Shown: one piece after another, positions 34,088-47,100 of the stretch
Position numbering within the stretch: the stretch's first letter is position 1
Layout: the number at the start of each line of letters is the position of its first letter
Source: Oscheius tipulae
Lineage: Eukaryota > Nematoda > Chromadorea > Rhabditida > Rhabditidae
Reading direction: 5' to 3'
Length of the DNA: 64,000 nucleotides
Assembly: GCA_037178975.1 (NCBI GenBank)
Contig: JASJZH010000006.1
Location: 9,362,001-9,426,000 of the forward strand
Notes under the pieces: generated by a model
The model's input: the letters and a program-made list of their open reading frames with translations, nothing else
What the model was told of the DNA's origin: nothing
Databases searched by the model: none
Translations under genes and position numbers: made by a program

Positions 34088-36003
34088 TTAAAGCGCCGAA
34101 TCACTACTGGCCTTGCTCATCCAGAAATAGAGCAGTGGGTTCCATAAAATAGATGTCATGGCTATAGCATGCGCGTTGAGTAGCTTGAAGTACATTTGTT
34201 TCATGATGAGAGGGATGCCGAGGTCTTTGATCAGGTTAACTGCCGACAGAGGAAACCACGAGGCCATGAATACGACCACCATGAGGATCAGCACATACCT
34301 GTATTGGTATATTCAAATTTTTAGGGGGTCTCCACTCACATTACTCGTCGTTTTCGTACAGCCGTTTGTGCTTGTTGTGTAGCTGTTAACATCGAGCCCT
34401 CTTCTACTATCCAATCTGCCCGAACCTGTAAAAAAAAAGCTTCTTCCTTCTTCCCCCTCCTGCTCTATTTCTTGCCATCTATGTTGCCTCTTTTTATTCG
34501 CAGTATATCAAGATGTCAGTTGTTATTAGACGCGCACTCGCTCTCATCCCTGACACTGATTGAAAATGAGCCATGTAGTCGACATGGTCTGGAGAGATGA
34601 CCCCCTCTCATCTCATCAATTTGGGGAAAGCTTGTGAAAACGCGGGCAATTATTCGCGCGAACATGGCGTGTCTGAGCCTGATTCTGAAAAGCTACCTTC
34701 TGTAGTATTTTCCAATAGCAGAAGGACATTATGACTGCCGGAATGAGGAACTGGATTATCAACAGCACGATGCCGTAGATTACTTTGGTATGGTGCTCGG
34801 CGCCCCAGTTGAACTCGCCGCAGAACTGAAAAGGATAGCGTATTGAAAACGAAGAAGACTTACCTCTCCACATAGAGTGATGTTCTCCATGGTTAGGGTC
34901 TGTAGAGATTGAGAAAAGTAGAGAGGCGAAGAGGCAACTAAGGCTGCTACCCATGTTATCAAGAGAAGTACCTGAAACTGGCATGTTCAACTTTTTCGAC
35001 GTTTTTTCTGCAAGCTGTCAGCTTCAACCTGTTATTTTCTAAGGCTTTCATACCTACTGATCACCAATGTCTCTACTGATCACCAGTGAAGCTAGTTCTC
35101 GTAACAACTTGAACTCCAAATGGTTCCAGTCACCTAAACTTCGACAGCATTTGACTTTTCAATATCAAAGTTTTCTAAAGACCGAAGATTAAGCAGGAAA
35201 CATTTGAATAGTATAGATAAACTTGAAGCAGTAGTTTTACCCTACTTTTTGCCAAACCCTGAGTTGGCAGAGAACATTGTCCAACATTCTGATTCAGTAG
35301 GGATCTGACAGCACAAAAAGGTTGCCTAGGTACAAAATGTTCGCTTTGCTCACATTCGGGTTATCGCTTTATATGGAACACCGAAAAATGTCAGTGTTCA
35401 GACTCACCTGTGCTGTTTTCAAGTTCCATGGCTCTTTGAGCGGCGTCACAATACTTCTGTACCGGTCCATTGCGATAAAACAGAGACACCATGAAGATAT
35501 AAGCACTGACAACTTGTTGCTTCTAAAAAACAACTCTACTTACCTGATATGGCTTGACATGCGGGTACCAGTTTACAAAGAAGCAGACCAAACATCCACC
35601 GCTTCATGAAGGCTAGAACGGGAGTGATAGGTACGGCAGTAATGCACAGGAGCTGAAATGTGGCTTCTTGGTTGAAATCAGAATATTCACAAGATCGGAA
35701 ACGGCTAGGTTGACCAAAAAGATGTTGGCTACTGTAGACCGCCGTCGGAGAATGATACTGCTGATGAGGAGGCCATTTCCTATGACACCGACCAGGAAAA
35801 TCAGCGCGTATATTAGTGAGTAAGTTATCTGAAATTGTATCAAATGCTCTCTGCTGTCTTCTTCCAGTCCGATTGTCGGATCAGGAGATAATGCAATGTT
35901 GTGCGCCCGTGAGGAAAAAATGGCCTACCCTGACTTCTATCAGTTCGGTCCAATCGCCATACATTTGGAGAATGAGGTTCACAGCTACGCAACCCGATTC
36001 CAT
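34088..36003 (-). CDS. Rhodopsin-family neuropeptide-type GPCR
   Basis: Exons 36003-35929, 35828-35691, 35652-35544, 35505-35408, 34971-34864, 34825-34697, 34425-34340 and 34298-34088, 317 residues. TM1 has GVIGNGLLI, TM2 NIFLVNLAVSDLLLC, TM3 ends FIAMDRYRSIVTPLKEP (DRY), TM4 WVAALVASSPLYFS, TM5 LLIIQFLIPAVIMSFCYWKI, TM6 VVFMASWFPLSAVN and TM7 ILWNPLLYFWM (NPxxY as NPLLY). Such features (PL after DRY, SWFPL, NPLLYxWM) match NPY/NPF and related invertebrate peptide receptors. The C-terminal tail is only about 10 residues, far shorter than usual. The ATG sits three bases after TTTCAG, a likely trans-splice site. Ligand unknown. Confidence 0.88.
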
Positions 36004-38675
36004 GCTCTGAAATTAGTCCATTACGCCCTCTTCTAAATGGAACGAAACCATTAGGATCGAAAAGAGAGAAAGAGAACAAAAGATACTTCATTCTCACGCG
36101 CTGGACATTAATCGAAAGTGATTATTTCTGGAAATGAGTCGGCTGCAAAAGTTGCCGTCCGCTTGAAAAATTATGATGAGGCGCGGTATATAAGTGGATA
36201 ATGGGGCCGCTGGGTGAGAAAACAAATTGAAAAGAGAGAGAGAGATTGGTGGAGCACCTGGAGAGGACTCGCTGGCAAATGAGATGTGCGACGGGCGACT
36301 GGACGCAATCAGATGGGTCTCCACTTTCTCTGTTTTGAGGTCCAGAAGAGATGGGGAACACTGGTTGATTCCTCTCACAGGATCGGAAAAAAGAGACTCA
36401 CGGCACATATGAGAGCTTGTTGTGCCCCCGGGGGCTCCTCCCCTTGACCCTGTTATAGTGCATCCTATCGGAGGAGATCCAACTAAAGGCTCTTCTCGCC
36501 ACCCCAAAAATATATAGAGGTGAGAAAAGAAAAACAAGGAACGCCTTGAAATAGAAGCAATGCTTGCACAGATGAACAAAAGACCAGAGGAGAGGCCGAC
36601 TCTTAATTCCCGGGCATTTGACCTAAAGAACAAACGGCCGAAAATCTCATTACGAATTCATCTGGCCGATGAAAAAGGACCAGGGAACGTCCTGTTCAAA
36701 GAAAATGACGAGAAATGGAACGATTGTGGCCCGGTGATCCTCCGGAAATTCTGTTTTGCGCACCGCTATTTTGATGTGGACAAACAACTATCATAATTTC
36801 GAAAATGCTCAATTTTGACTGGCTATACAGGACGTACAGGATTTATAGGATAGACCTTAATGCAGATATATTGCACGCCGGACTATAGTTTTCCGCACCT
36901 GTTCTTTATCAAATTATATAAGCACGAAGTTTGGTCAACGGGAAGGCCTACTGGCTCCTGCAATATTTAAACGGCTCTGTTCAACTGATGCACAAGATCG
37001 ATGTTCGCAAAAGGAGATGGTTTTTATTAGCTGTTCATGATAGTATGGTTCAGATATCCCGAACTGACTCTCGAGTACTACGAGAGTCTTATGAACAAGG
37101 AAGAAGCAGGTTCGATTGATGAGAAAGAGAAAAAGTGGAATTTTCTAGGTCTGCAAAAGTGGTATGACCAAGAGGATGAGTAGCACCGATACAGCAAAAC
37201 GCCAAAGTTCATTCGATTGCTTGGAATGCAGCCAAAAACTATCAAAAATAGGTAAATTTGTCCGTTTTTTTGGCGAGAGTTTCGGATAATCCCAAGCCCT
37301 CGAGGCATCTGGACACATTTTGACGAAGAAAGCGCAATGGCGACTAATGAAGCACTGAGTCAATTTCGGTAAACCTGTCTAACCTCAATGTAATCGTAAT
37401 TGCTTGGTTTTTCAAACGCGGAAGAAGTTTTTACTTGTTGAGCGTGCGGTAAGCCCTTTCCTGGAAGGATCAAGAATGACTCGCCTCGCTGCTAGTAGTT
37501 CTGCAGCCGCAAAGGGACACAGGTTCCGGACATTATTTGAGAGAAAACTGACAATATTTATATGGCCCCGGGAGCCAGCTGCTTTTCGATACCATTCAGT
37601 TGGCAAGGGTGTGTTGTTTTGCGCGGAAGAAAGCGTGGCAGTTGTTAGCATGTAAAGGCGAGACAAATCACAGGAAAGTAATTCAAGAACGGAGTTAGTC
37701 TCTGTGACAAATAAATCACAAGACGGACCAACAGCATTCGAGATGTGGCGACCAATGAGAGAGAGTGAGTTATCAGCAGCCGTTCAATTTCCGAGAGGGT
37801 CCCTGGCCAGTATGTAGGCGCGAGAGTTGAGAGGTCATTTGGGAGACAAGTCAGGGACAAAAGAAAAACAGTACTTAGAAGAGAGAGAGAGTTCTGAAAC
37901 TTGCGGACGGGGAAGGAGATAATGTGCTCCAGACGAAGTGACGGATCGCGTTACAAATGGGTCCCCCAGCGGCTGCGACACAACTTTTAGAGGTGTTTAT
38001 CCCCGCGCCTTTTCGGAAATGGCTGTGCTCTGGTCCCTTGAAGAGCTACAGACAACATGGAGGACGAAAGAGTGGAACAAGTGGAGCAAGTTGAGTATTT
38101 CATTTTTCTTTTCTAAAGCGGAGTGGTGTCCGTCTGTCATGGTGTCCGCACAATTGTATGTCAGCACTAATACCAAAAAAGCTGATAAATTCTTTCATGT
38201 CAAGAGACAAGGGGACAAGCCAGTTGTGGAGGAAACTGCTACTAAAATGACTATGCCCGAACAAATGTCTACAAAGACATGCTTACTGGATCACAGACGT
38301 CTGTCATTTATCTCATTACATGTCTTTTATTTGTGTGGCTGTCTAAAAGATACGATTTCTCCATAGCCACAAGTTTTTTTAGATTGGCAAAGATAAGAAA
38401 GCTCTCAGTTGTGTCATATCTAAGCATGAAAATCTTTGAATAATACACTTAAGACTAAGAGCTTTAAGTAGTTGCATTTTATTTTTTTATTTTTTAGAAA
38501 GATCCGTGTGATTCACTTTTCCCATAAGGAAGTTTCTCGGATTTGCTTTGCAAACTGTGTCATAGCGCCGGGACAATCCATGCTTTCGTTGTCCTTTCTC
38601 TCCCCCTTTGTCGACCGGTCTATCTACATCAGGTGCGTCAAAACTTGTATCTGTTTTTATGTGTTTCAAGTTTGA
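36004..38675. other. Intergenic region
   Basis: About 2.7 kb. A long minus ORF (36633-36094) has no motif and is probably chance. A dispersed repeat lies at 38110-38230. GA-rich runs occur near 36230 and 37885. Confidence 0.45.
38110..38230 (+). repeat. Dispersed repeat, copy 1
   Basis: Matches 46545-46672 in the same orientation: AAAGCGGAGTGGTGTCCGTC against AAAGCGCAGTGGTGTCCGTC, then ATGGTGTCCGCACAATT, AAAAAAGCTGA and AGAGACAAGGG, ending near CAGTTGTGG. No ORF is conserved between the copies. Confidence 0.75.
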
Positions 38676-39232
38676 ATGAAACAGCTGTTTATCTACTCCT
38701 GCCTAAATCTTTTGGCGCTCTCAGCTGTGGCCTTTGAATGCTACACATGTAATAGCGGAGCACACGACGACGACACCAAGCCCTGCCAAGAAGAGGTAAA
38801 CACGCGTCTTAACACATTGACGATTAAATTTTGCTCAATTAGGCTTGCAGATTGTTTTCTTGAGAATTAGTCATGAGCTGAAACGTTTCAGAAAACAGTC
38901 TGTCAGGGAGAGGTCACGTCATGTTCCATGCTCGTGTACAGGATGAGTACCAAACTGCATGTGAGGAAATTTTGCTCAAATAGACATAGTCCAGTCAACC
39001 AGTACCTGCAACACTTTCCGGGAGCTTCAATCTGTCAAAATGTTTGTCAAAAGCTGGTTAATTACAGTATGACTTTCAGAATTCTGGCCTTCACAATGAG
39101 ACCACGGATGCTACAAGATCTCTTCTCTGCGTTTGTTCTAGTTCACTTTGCAACCAAGGAAGTCCTAGAAAAGTATGTTTGAATAAATCAACCCACAGTC
39201 AGCTCTTTTTTCTAACATCGCATAGTCATTGA
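38676..39232 (+). CDS. Secreted Ly6/three-finger-like protein
   Basis: Exons 38676-38795, 38892-38960, 39003-39041 and 39080 to 39172 (or 39232). Signal peptide up to SAVA, then FECYTCNSG, the N-terminal LEYCxxC start of the Ly6/uPAR fold. Further Cys come in KTVC, VTSC and ASIC. The last exon reads LLCVCSSSLCNQ, the CC/CN ending that defines the fold. A different reading frame (38928-39182, ending just before AATAAA) is open across the same DNA, but it loses the CN ending. A GPI-anchor exon may follow at 39464 (SFTYLLFASLTPS), so the 3' end is not settled. Ly6 proteins in animals modulate receptors or form epithelial proteins. Confidence 0.65.
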
Positions 39233-39621
39233 AAACGAAAACGTGCCCTTGGTGTCCTTGTCTCCTTTTTCCCATTGCCAACCTGCCCATTTACAAATCC
39301 CAGATTCCAACCTGGTGAGCCTATATGAATAGGTATCTTATGAGGTTCACTTTTCAATTTGTCCTTGGATCTGTAACTTTCCCATCTGTCGATGTCTGTC
39401 TTTTTCAATGTGTAACTTTCTTGTTCTGAATCAAAGTTCCGTTTCACTGTCAAATACTGTTCAGGTAGACTTGTCGTTTACTTACTTGCTATTTGCAAGC
39501 CTGACTCCTTCTGTTCATAGCCGGCGTCTGTTGTCCTCTCTGCCACTCTATCATGGACAACCTTTGACGTGTTTCTTTGGTTCTGTTTCCAGCCACGAAA
39601 TAATAAAATGTTAACAGTTTG

Positions 39622-39756
39622 AAAGTTTAGGTGGTGGAGAAGACCATGATGCAAAATCTCCCAAAGCGACGACACATCCAATGGCAGGAGCCTCAACCTC
39701 CTTCAGGACAACCCACAAGTGACATCTTGCTCCAAATGACTAATGCCGGTTTCTAA
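39622..39756 (+). CDS. Candidate 3' exon of a plus-strand gene
   Basis: After an acceptor (AAGTTTAG, ending about 39630) the frame reads VVEKTMMQNLPKRRHIQW and on to a stop at about 39756; AATAAA overlaps the end. It may be the last exon of the Ly6-like gene or of a separate short gene. Its stop is about 10 bp from the stop of the convergent collagen gene. Confidence 0.35.
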
Positions 39757-39766
39757 TAAAAGTTCA

Positions 39767-42043
39767 TTAAACGATATGTATGCGTGGTTGGAAACGTAAC
39801 AGAGTTGGTGTACTGGACAGTTTCTTGATCTTCTTTGAGCCTGGTAGTTTAAAGTTAGGGTCAAAATAAAAAATCTTACTTTTGATCCATCGAGCTGAGG
39901 CTACCTTGGGCTTGCCTGCTAGAATTCCGCCTCTTCTATGACCTTTAAGCAATTTTTTGACCTGGGAACTAATTTTGTAACACTATACCCCGAAAAAAAC
40001 TACCTTGGACGAGATCTCTTTCAAAACAACCCTTTTTCTCTTTGTTCCGCTGTCCACTACTTTCATTTCCAGAACTTTTTGCGGTTTGTAGACAATATCG
40101 TTTTCGATAGCAAACTCTCTGCCTCCGCTATTCTTCAAATTAGTTTCTTTGAAGAAATCGGCAGGAATTTCCTTCAGTGACTTGGTTTTCATGGTGTTGC
40201 CTGAACATTTGATGCTAGAAAAGATGTTAGAGATAAGCTGAACCTGAAATTGGTACATAGACAAAGGAAGCCTGTTCTGCCTCGGTTGAAGTTGTTGGAG
40301 GCGCAGTTATCGACTCTTCAGTAATATTTTTCTGTTTCTCTGTATTGTTTGCCTCTTTTTTGATATACATATTTCTAAAGCTTGCGTGACAATATTTAGG
40401 TAGATGATGAGTACATACATATACTTGTACGTTGGGGCAGCTCTGGCCTTCGAATCATGATTGAGATCATCCTTTTCCCCGTTAGTAGGATGTTCTTCCT
40501 CTAGAGAAGGTAAAGTTCCCATTTCCGCGCTTTGAATACTCGCATCTTCTTCTGTTGGGGAAGCTAATGTGGTAGCTTCTTCCTCGTACTCATCCTTAGT
40601 AAGAGAAACTTTTGGCTCATGCTGCTTCTCCAGAAATACAAAACATTCGCAGATCTTAAACATGGTACCTTTGGCTCTAAATAACTCACATTCTCTCCAT
40701 TCTTGCCTGGAGGTCCACTCAGTCCAGGCTTTCCTGCCTTTCCAGGTCGACCAGGGAATCCTGGATAGCCAGGTCTTCCACGGTTTAGCGACATTCTGCC
40801 CTATAGAATTCTGAGCTAAGTTCCATGTACCTGTTTACCTCAGTCCCATTGTTTCCCTTGTCTCCAGTCGGTCCTCTAGGTCCAGGCGGACCTAGAGGAC
40901 CTTTTGGTCCTGTCTGCGGGATCAGTTTCTCAGCAGGCAGACCTTCTTCTCCCATCGGACCAGGATATCCAGGTTCTCCTTCCCTCCCAGGCAATCCTCT
41001 ACTTCCACGTGATCCACGCTTTCCTGGCTCTCCATTTGAACCGTTTCTACCATCAGGACCATTCGGACCAGTAGGTCCTGTTACACCTCTCTTTCCTGCT
41101 ACTCCTCTTGGACCTGATGAACAAAGAACACAGTTTTTGATGTGGATAGCCTCAATATCGTAGCCGTCGTCGCCTGAAATCGAAGAATCATTCACGTTGA
41201 TGCTGCGGTATTATTGGTTCTGTCGCTTTCATTTTTGATCTCGAACAAAATATAATGTCAAGCGCTGTCCAAAGATCGTGTTGTAGTATTAGCTCAAGAT
41301 GAAGTTTACTTCTGCTTAAGTTGTACACTGTACAGAGTTATGTTGGTTGGCAGGACGGTTAGAGATGATTCCACGACAGGATACAATAGGAGAGAGACAG
41401 TCTGAAAAAGACATGACAGAGATGAACAGGCCGACAGTGACAGCTTGCTAAAATTGGGGTCCGGACGATAGAAAATTTACTTGTTTGCGGATAATGAAAG
41501 TTACCACTATTTCAGAGAAAACATACATACCAGGCTGACCAGGCATCCCCCTCCAGCCAGGAACACCTTTATGACCCCTTCTTCCTTTGGGTCCGCGTGA
41601 TCCCGCTGGACAATTGTTGGTCAATGAACATTCTAGAACATCGAGTTTCTGTTTTTGAGATGTATCTTACTGCACTGAGCTTGTTGAGGAGTGTCTATTA
41701 TACCATCCGAGTCAACCTCGACAAATTCGGGGAATCCTCTTGTTCGCAAGCGTCTAAGCAGCCGTTTCCTCGTGATTCCCATGAACTTCTTGGTTGAATC
41801 GTCTTCCGAAGCTTCTCGATTCGACCGAGAAGTGTCAAGAGAGGACATTAGTTTTTGAGCATTATCGCGGATTATCTGAAACTACTACTTATTTAGGATG
41901 CTACATACCTTTGTATCTTCCAGCTCCTTTTCAATTTGCAGCCATGTTCGTGAAATCTCTTGGCAGATAATTGTTGTCAGAATGATATTAATGAAAATAG
42001 CTGCTAATCCTAGAACTATTGCGGCAAGCGTCGAGGTAGGCAT
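39767..42043 (-). CDS. Cuticle-type collagen with long C-terminal non-collagenous part
   Basis: Exons 42043-41909, 41875-41671, 41632-41531, 41173-40839, 40800-40690, 40654-40425, 40374-40244, 40200-40004 and 39961-39767, 546 residues. A type II membrane anchor (AAIVLGLAAIFINIILTTI) is followed by a helix and a basic RKRLLRRLRTRG stretch, the position of the proprotein-convertase site in nematode cuticle collagens. Three Gly-X-Y blocks are broken by Cys-bearing gaps (NNCPAG, KNCVLCSSG). After the last block (GPPGKNGEN) come some 250 non-collagenous residues: an acidic Glu/Thr-rich part, then a Lys-rich end (KGHRRGG, GSKKIKKL). Normal cuticle collagens end soon after their last Gly-X-Y block, so this tail is unusual. 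Confidence 0.85.
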
Positions 42044-42920
42044 GTTTGTTATTTCAATATGCGCGACCCAGTAGATGAGATCTTGTATCGGCCTACTTTC
42101 AGCCCAAAGTTATCGGCTTATCTTGGATGTTTTCCAGGTTTGCGTTAGAAGGAAAGAAGAGCATTTAACATTCTTAAAGCACTGACTATTTCAGTAGCTT
42201 CATAGTACACTTATTTCATCAATCTAAAATCGCTTCTTTGGTCAGAAAGAGGAAAAAATTGATGTTCTCTCTGCAGCTTTTCTACCTCGCGGAATGTGCC
42301 TTGTACGGTTTGCGTCTGTCGCGCTATTCTGTACAGCATGAATCGTGTGATCATCGTCATCATCTATCAGTAATTTAACCATATGAATATACATCTCGTT
42401 TACAATCATATTTTGAATACGGGCTAAATGACTTCAACTTTACTATTTCTTTGTAGAAGCGCTGTTAGAGCTTTTGGTAGTCTGAGAGACATGCTGGTCA
42501 GTGAACCGAACAACTCCGATAAAAATGCTTGACCGTGAAACTTTGGTAACCTGTAGTTGGACCCTGGGCTTTAAAAACATGTAGATTACTATTTCAGTAC
42601 TTATTTGGAGGGTTTTTATGCAACAAAGCATAACTTCAGTACAATGCCTAAACTATGACTGTTTTCTAATATTGTGCTACATGCTTACTACTAAACAAGC
42701 AAGTTTCATAACGGTTTACTAGCTCAAAAGAAGTTTATCCGTTTTCCTTACAACATTTTAACTGGCACAATACAGTAGTATCTGCTTATCCGCGCTCCGC
42801 TGCCAATGCGCCAGGTCAGCGTCATCTTGCATACCTTTATTTATAATCCGCATATTTTTATCTATCTTGCTTTTGTTTACCTCGTACGATTGAATAACTT
42901 CTCATTCAGTGCGTTGCAAA
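42044..42920. other. Intergenic between divergent collagen and RAB5IF genes
   Basis: Probably holds both promoters. No ORF with motifs; no clear TATA box could be assigned. Confidence 0.45.
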
Positions 42921-43860
42921 ATGTCTGGACGACGAGATTCAAATGATGTCGGTTTCTTCAGCTATGTGAGCGCTCTTTACAACCAGTGAAGTACAAGATT
43001 TTAGGTTGGAAAGGCTTTGACTCCCTCTGCTGGCTGGCCAGACAAAGATGACCTTTTGGATGTTGTTTATTGGGGCAAACAGGTAATTTTAAGATTTAGC
43101 TATGGTTTGAACCAGTTTCTTTTCAGTTTCTCGCGTTTGGAATCGGCTTGTTGTTCGGTATTCTCAATATGAGAGGAATCCTGGCTATCATCTCCTACGT
43201 AGCCATCTCTACAGGAGTCTCTCAGCATTTTGTCACTAAGTATCAGAAGGTGAGCCAGTCTAATAGGTTTTTCTTCTTCTTGGAGCTCTTTTGAGAGCAC
43301 ATTTGTGTCCAAAAAGACCAGGTTGTACATTTCGCTAGTCTGAGTCAAAAATACTCGACTCAGACTCTACGCTTTAGCCAAATTGTGTAGGGGGCTCAGC
43401 AAACGTTCTTTATGAACTTTAGCTGATTCTAGAGCGAATACCATATTTTTCAAACATAAGCTCGATATATTTGTAACACCTTGCAGTTTGAAAACACCTT
43501 GACTTGCCTTAAAACCTTTGCTGTTCCTCGCCCATGGTCCATTGAGATACCCGATTGCATGCCAAAAAAGTCTTCGAACAATTCGACATTCTTCCATTGG
43601 AATTTCCTTTTATAGAGAAGGCCTCTCTGTCCTGTTATTTCAAGTACAAAATCACTACATATCGCTCATTTTTTTAAGACTTACCTCACAAACAAAAATA
43701 CCAAGTACTTGTTGATATAGCCTGGAAATGACATATTTTTCAGGTCGAAGAAGAGGAAGTCGGAGGCTTCTGGGAGTTGGCCAAGGAAGGTTTTGGTGCT
43801 GCCTTTGCCACCTACATGGTTTCTTGGATCACTGTCTACTCTGCTCTCCACGCCGAGTAG
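42921..43860 (+). CDS. RAB5IF/OPTI-type membrane protein (multipass translocon factor)
   Basis: Exons 42921-42965, 43005-43082, 43127-43249 and 43744-43860, 120 residues. After a short polar start comes WPDKDDLLDVVYWGKQ, then two hydrophobic segments (FLAFGIGLLFGIL, GILAIISYVAI), the acidic VEEEEVGGFWELAKEGF and a third membrane segment (FATYMVSWITVYSA). This order and length match RAB5IF (C20orf24, OPTI), an EMC6-related protein. It pairs with Asterix/WDR83OS in the PAT or GEL part of the ER multipass translocon, and is also reported as a respirasome assembly factor. Complete. The 494-bp third intron shows nothing. Confidence 0.87.
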
Positions 43861-44131
43861 AAACCCTCTATTGTTAATTGCCTTAACCGTGATACAAAAG
43901 CCATATGGGTATCCCCTTACAATAATCCTAGGCTCAGTTGTTACTATTTATTCTTTGAGTAATAATAATATATCTGGTCATCGATCTTTCAGTCGTCCTA
44001 AATAATTATTGTTGTGATCCAGTAAATCGTTGTGCTGCTCATGAATTATTTTTAGCAAGGACCTGGTGTACCATTTTTATCTTAAAAATCTGAAAAAGTC
44101 GTACAAGAAGCAATAGAACACCTCCTTAATC
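43861..44131. other. Short intergenic spacer
   Basis: 271 bp between two genes on the same strand. An AT-rich stretch with TAATAATAATA near 43962 is the only feature. Confidence 0.5.
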
Positions 44132-47100
44132 ATGTGGATCTTCTTAGGCATAACGTTCTGCATAATACCATCAGTATTTACATTATCTAGTAGGTTTCCT
44201 TCATTCACAGTCATTTTGTTCAGATCTATTTTTTGTAATTCTTGGCCAACAGTCAGAATATGACACCCGGTGGAGTCAACAACTAGCAGAATCGTTGACA
44301 TGGCAATCTTACCAGCTTTTTCAAGAAGAGGACCCACAGCGTGACTATTTTCATGCTAAGGGAAAGCCTGTCTTTACGTACTTCAACGGGTCAGAATCTC
44401 CGAGGGAGTGGCAGATTATGACGCTCTCTGAAAAGTGGGACCTTTTTCTTGTGGTTTGAAGTTCAGTTTCAGGTTGTTAGAACATCCAGACAATGCGGAC
44501 AAGCAGTGGTTTGTTTTCCTTGAGCCGTATTCGAGTGTGAGGGTACAGAAACTTGCAAAGTTCTTGGAATTCTACAACTCAAGTTTGCCGCTCTTCGTTG
44601 GGCATAGCGTACATGATAGAAAGTGAGTGTTTTCCCCTTCAAAGTGGATATGGAAAGTATAGGGCCATATTGGCTCGTCCGAGAAAGTAGGGATGACAGT
44701 TTGCATGCCTGACAACGCAGTACAAGCGAAAGTTTGATCATATGGTCCGAGAAATGAAAGCGAGCTGAGATAGTACGGGAAAATCTTATTTTTTCTGGAA
44801 GGACAAACGAGAGCTGACTTAATATCGAGAAGGAAGAGAGTGTTGGCTGGCTGCTAAGGCAGTTCTTGTAACTTTTACAACAGCAGTCGACATGATGCGG
44901 GAGAGACATGGTTTGCTTCCTACAGTGATGACAATACAGCTGAGAGTTAAACTGTTCGCTGTAAAGGTATGTTTAAGAGCTCTTGGCAAGACCGTCAAAC
45001 ATGTTTTGCTTTCAAGACTAATCAACGACTACGATAATCTTTAGATTCTCTTTCAGAATGTCCATAACCCATCACTATTACGGATTCACTGACATGGGAA
45101 AGCCTTGGTTCAGGTATCCTGAATCGTCGGCCGGAATTGTTCTTTCGCGGGCCCTTATACAGCGGTAGGATTTTTTGTATCATCAATACTTTTAGTATAT
45201 AGACTTAATGACAAATTGAAAGACGGTAAGGCTGGACTGTCTATGTTCGCCATCGATGCCAGCTATGAACTGTCGAAATTCATCCATGAATCCCTAACTA
45301 TTCAGCTGTCTTCTCATGAGAATATCTTTTGTTTGAAAGATGACAAGAGCAACTGCGCTGTATATTTCAATGTAAGAACTTTGCTAGCAAAAGAATTTGC
45401 TTCAGGAGCCCCAATATGAATGCGGCAAAGAGCTGAAAACTGAACCGCGTGATGTGAAAGCCTATGTAAAGACCTGGTCAGGTAATCATCCAAGCAGAGG
45501 TGAGCATTTGTTCTTGGGTTTTGCAACTTTTTGCAGTACCCCACATCTTGAACACGTGGGCGCCTTCTTTTCCGACGACTGAATTCATAAGCGACGTGGC
45601 TAGTGAGGATCCGCCGACCAAGAGCTTGGGAGTTGAGAATACTAAACGTGGTAAGTAGTTATTTGAAATTTAGACTTATGAATACTGACGATGAGATCAA
45701 AGTGTCATTCAGGTACGTAGCAAAATAAAATGAAAAATGAGTTTCCGAATAGCGAAAGCGAAGGGCTGGTCAGTAGCAAAGTCGTTAGACCGGAGAATTC
45801 TGAGTGGAACGGCCAAAGAGCCGAGTACCGATAGCACCTTTTATTTAAGGATTTCTCTTTCTGTGGATGTAGAAGTTACAATTTCGAACGGGAGAGAGTA
45901 TCTTAAAACTACAATGTCAAACGTTACATGTTGCAGGTCACTGTGGCAAAACTTTTGCCATCCTCGAAAAGTTCCACAAGGAGGATAGCGAGCAGTACAA
46001 ATGGCTTCTGATTGCCGATGACGACACGTTGATTAATGCTGAAGCTCTAATGGGACCGTTGAGTTGTCATAACAGTGAAGACATGGTAGGATCCACTTTA
46101 TCTGAAAGAAGCTCATTTCTAGCTCATCATCGGAGAACGATATGGATTTGGAGCTTCACTCTCCGGACTAGGATCCTACAACTATCCTACTGGAGGTGCA
46201 GGGTGAGCTTTTCAACATTCGGGTCATAGTACAAGTTTCAGAATGGTCTTCACAAGAAGAGCTGTCAAAAAACTTCTAGAGAACTGCTTCTGTCCTAAGA
46301 ATGAATCTCCGGACGACATGGTCATCGGTATTTTTATTGTATGCAACTTAGCAACCAAGGCTTTCTAGGAATGTGTAGCAAAGCTCTTGACATCCCTATC
46401 ATCCACAATGCAGCTTTTCATCAAGCACAACCGATGGATTACTCAAAAGAGACAATAGCGTAAGTGTTAGTATCTTTCTGTAACAAAACATCGGAACTGG
46501 AGGTGTCCCTTTCCTTTGTCATCGTTAATGTTAGATGATCTTTCTTTACTAAAGCGCAGTGGTGTCCGTCCGTTCGTCTGTTATGGTGTCCGTACAATTA
46601 CCTGTCAACACTAGCACCCCAAAAAAGCTAACAAGTCATTTCACGGTAAGAGACAAGGGAACAAGACAATTGTGGGGGCAGCTCCTGCTATTAAGAAAGC
46701 GGCGAAACCGTCTGCTATCAATCAAGACTAAAGGGCTGCGAAGCTGCCATCGGCAGCTGGTGAAACTGATAACATTTCGTAGGCAAAAGAACTCTTAACT
46801 AATTAGCCAGAAAAGAACCATTGAGAATCTTGAACTCTTGTAGTCATAGTCAGCTCATTTGTATTCTCAGCTCCGAATGTTTATAACCTACAGGGACTCT
46901 CGTTTAACGGTTTTCCCTTTTAGGAAACTCCGACCAATATCTTTTCACAAATTCAACGACATCGATCCTCTCACTATCTATCAGGACAACTTGTTAGCTG
47001 CCACAATCTCTATAAGACCTGACAACTACGTCGAGCCCCAACACAAGCCTCTTCCATTCGATTGGACCACAGTTTCTGCATCAGAATGGATAAAGCATCT

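Noticed and set aside
36094-36633. Minus-strand 179-residue ORF
   Set aside because: No motif, Ser/Pro-rich low-complexity composition, no start context; it lies upstream of the receptor gene.
40825-41163. Plus-strand Gly/Pro-rich ORF of 112 residues
   Set aside because: Antisense of the collagen Gly-X-Y block; splice sites and membrane anchor support the minus strand.
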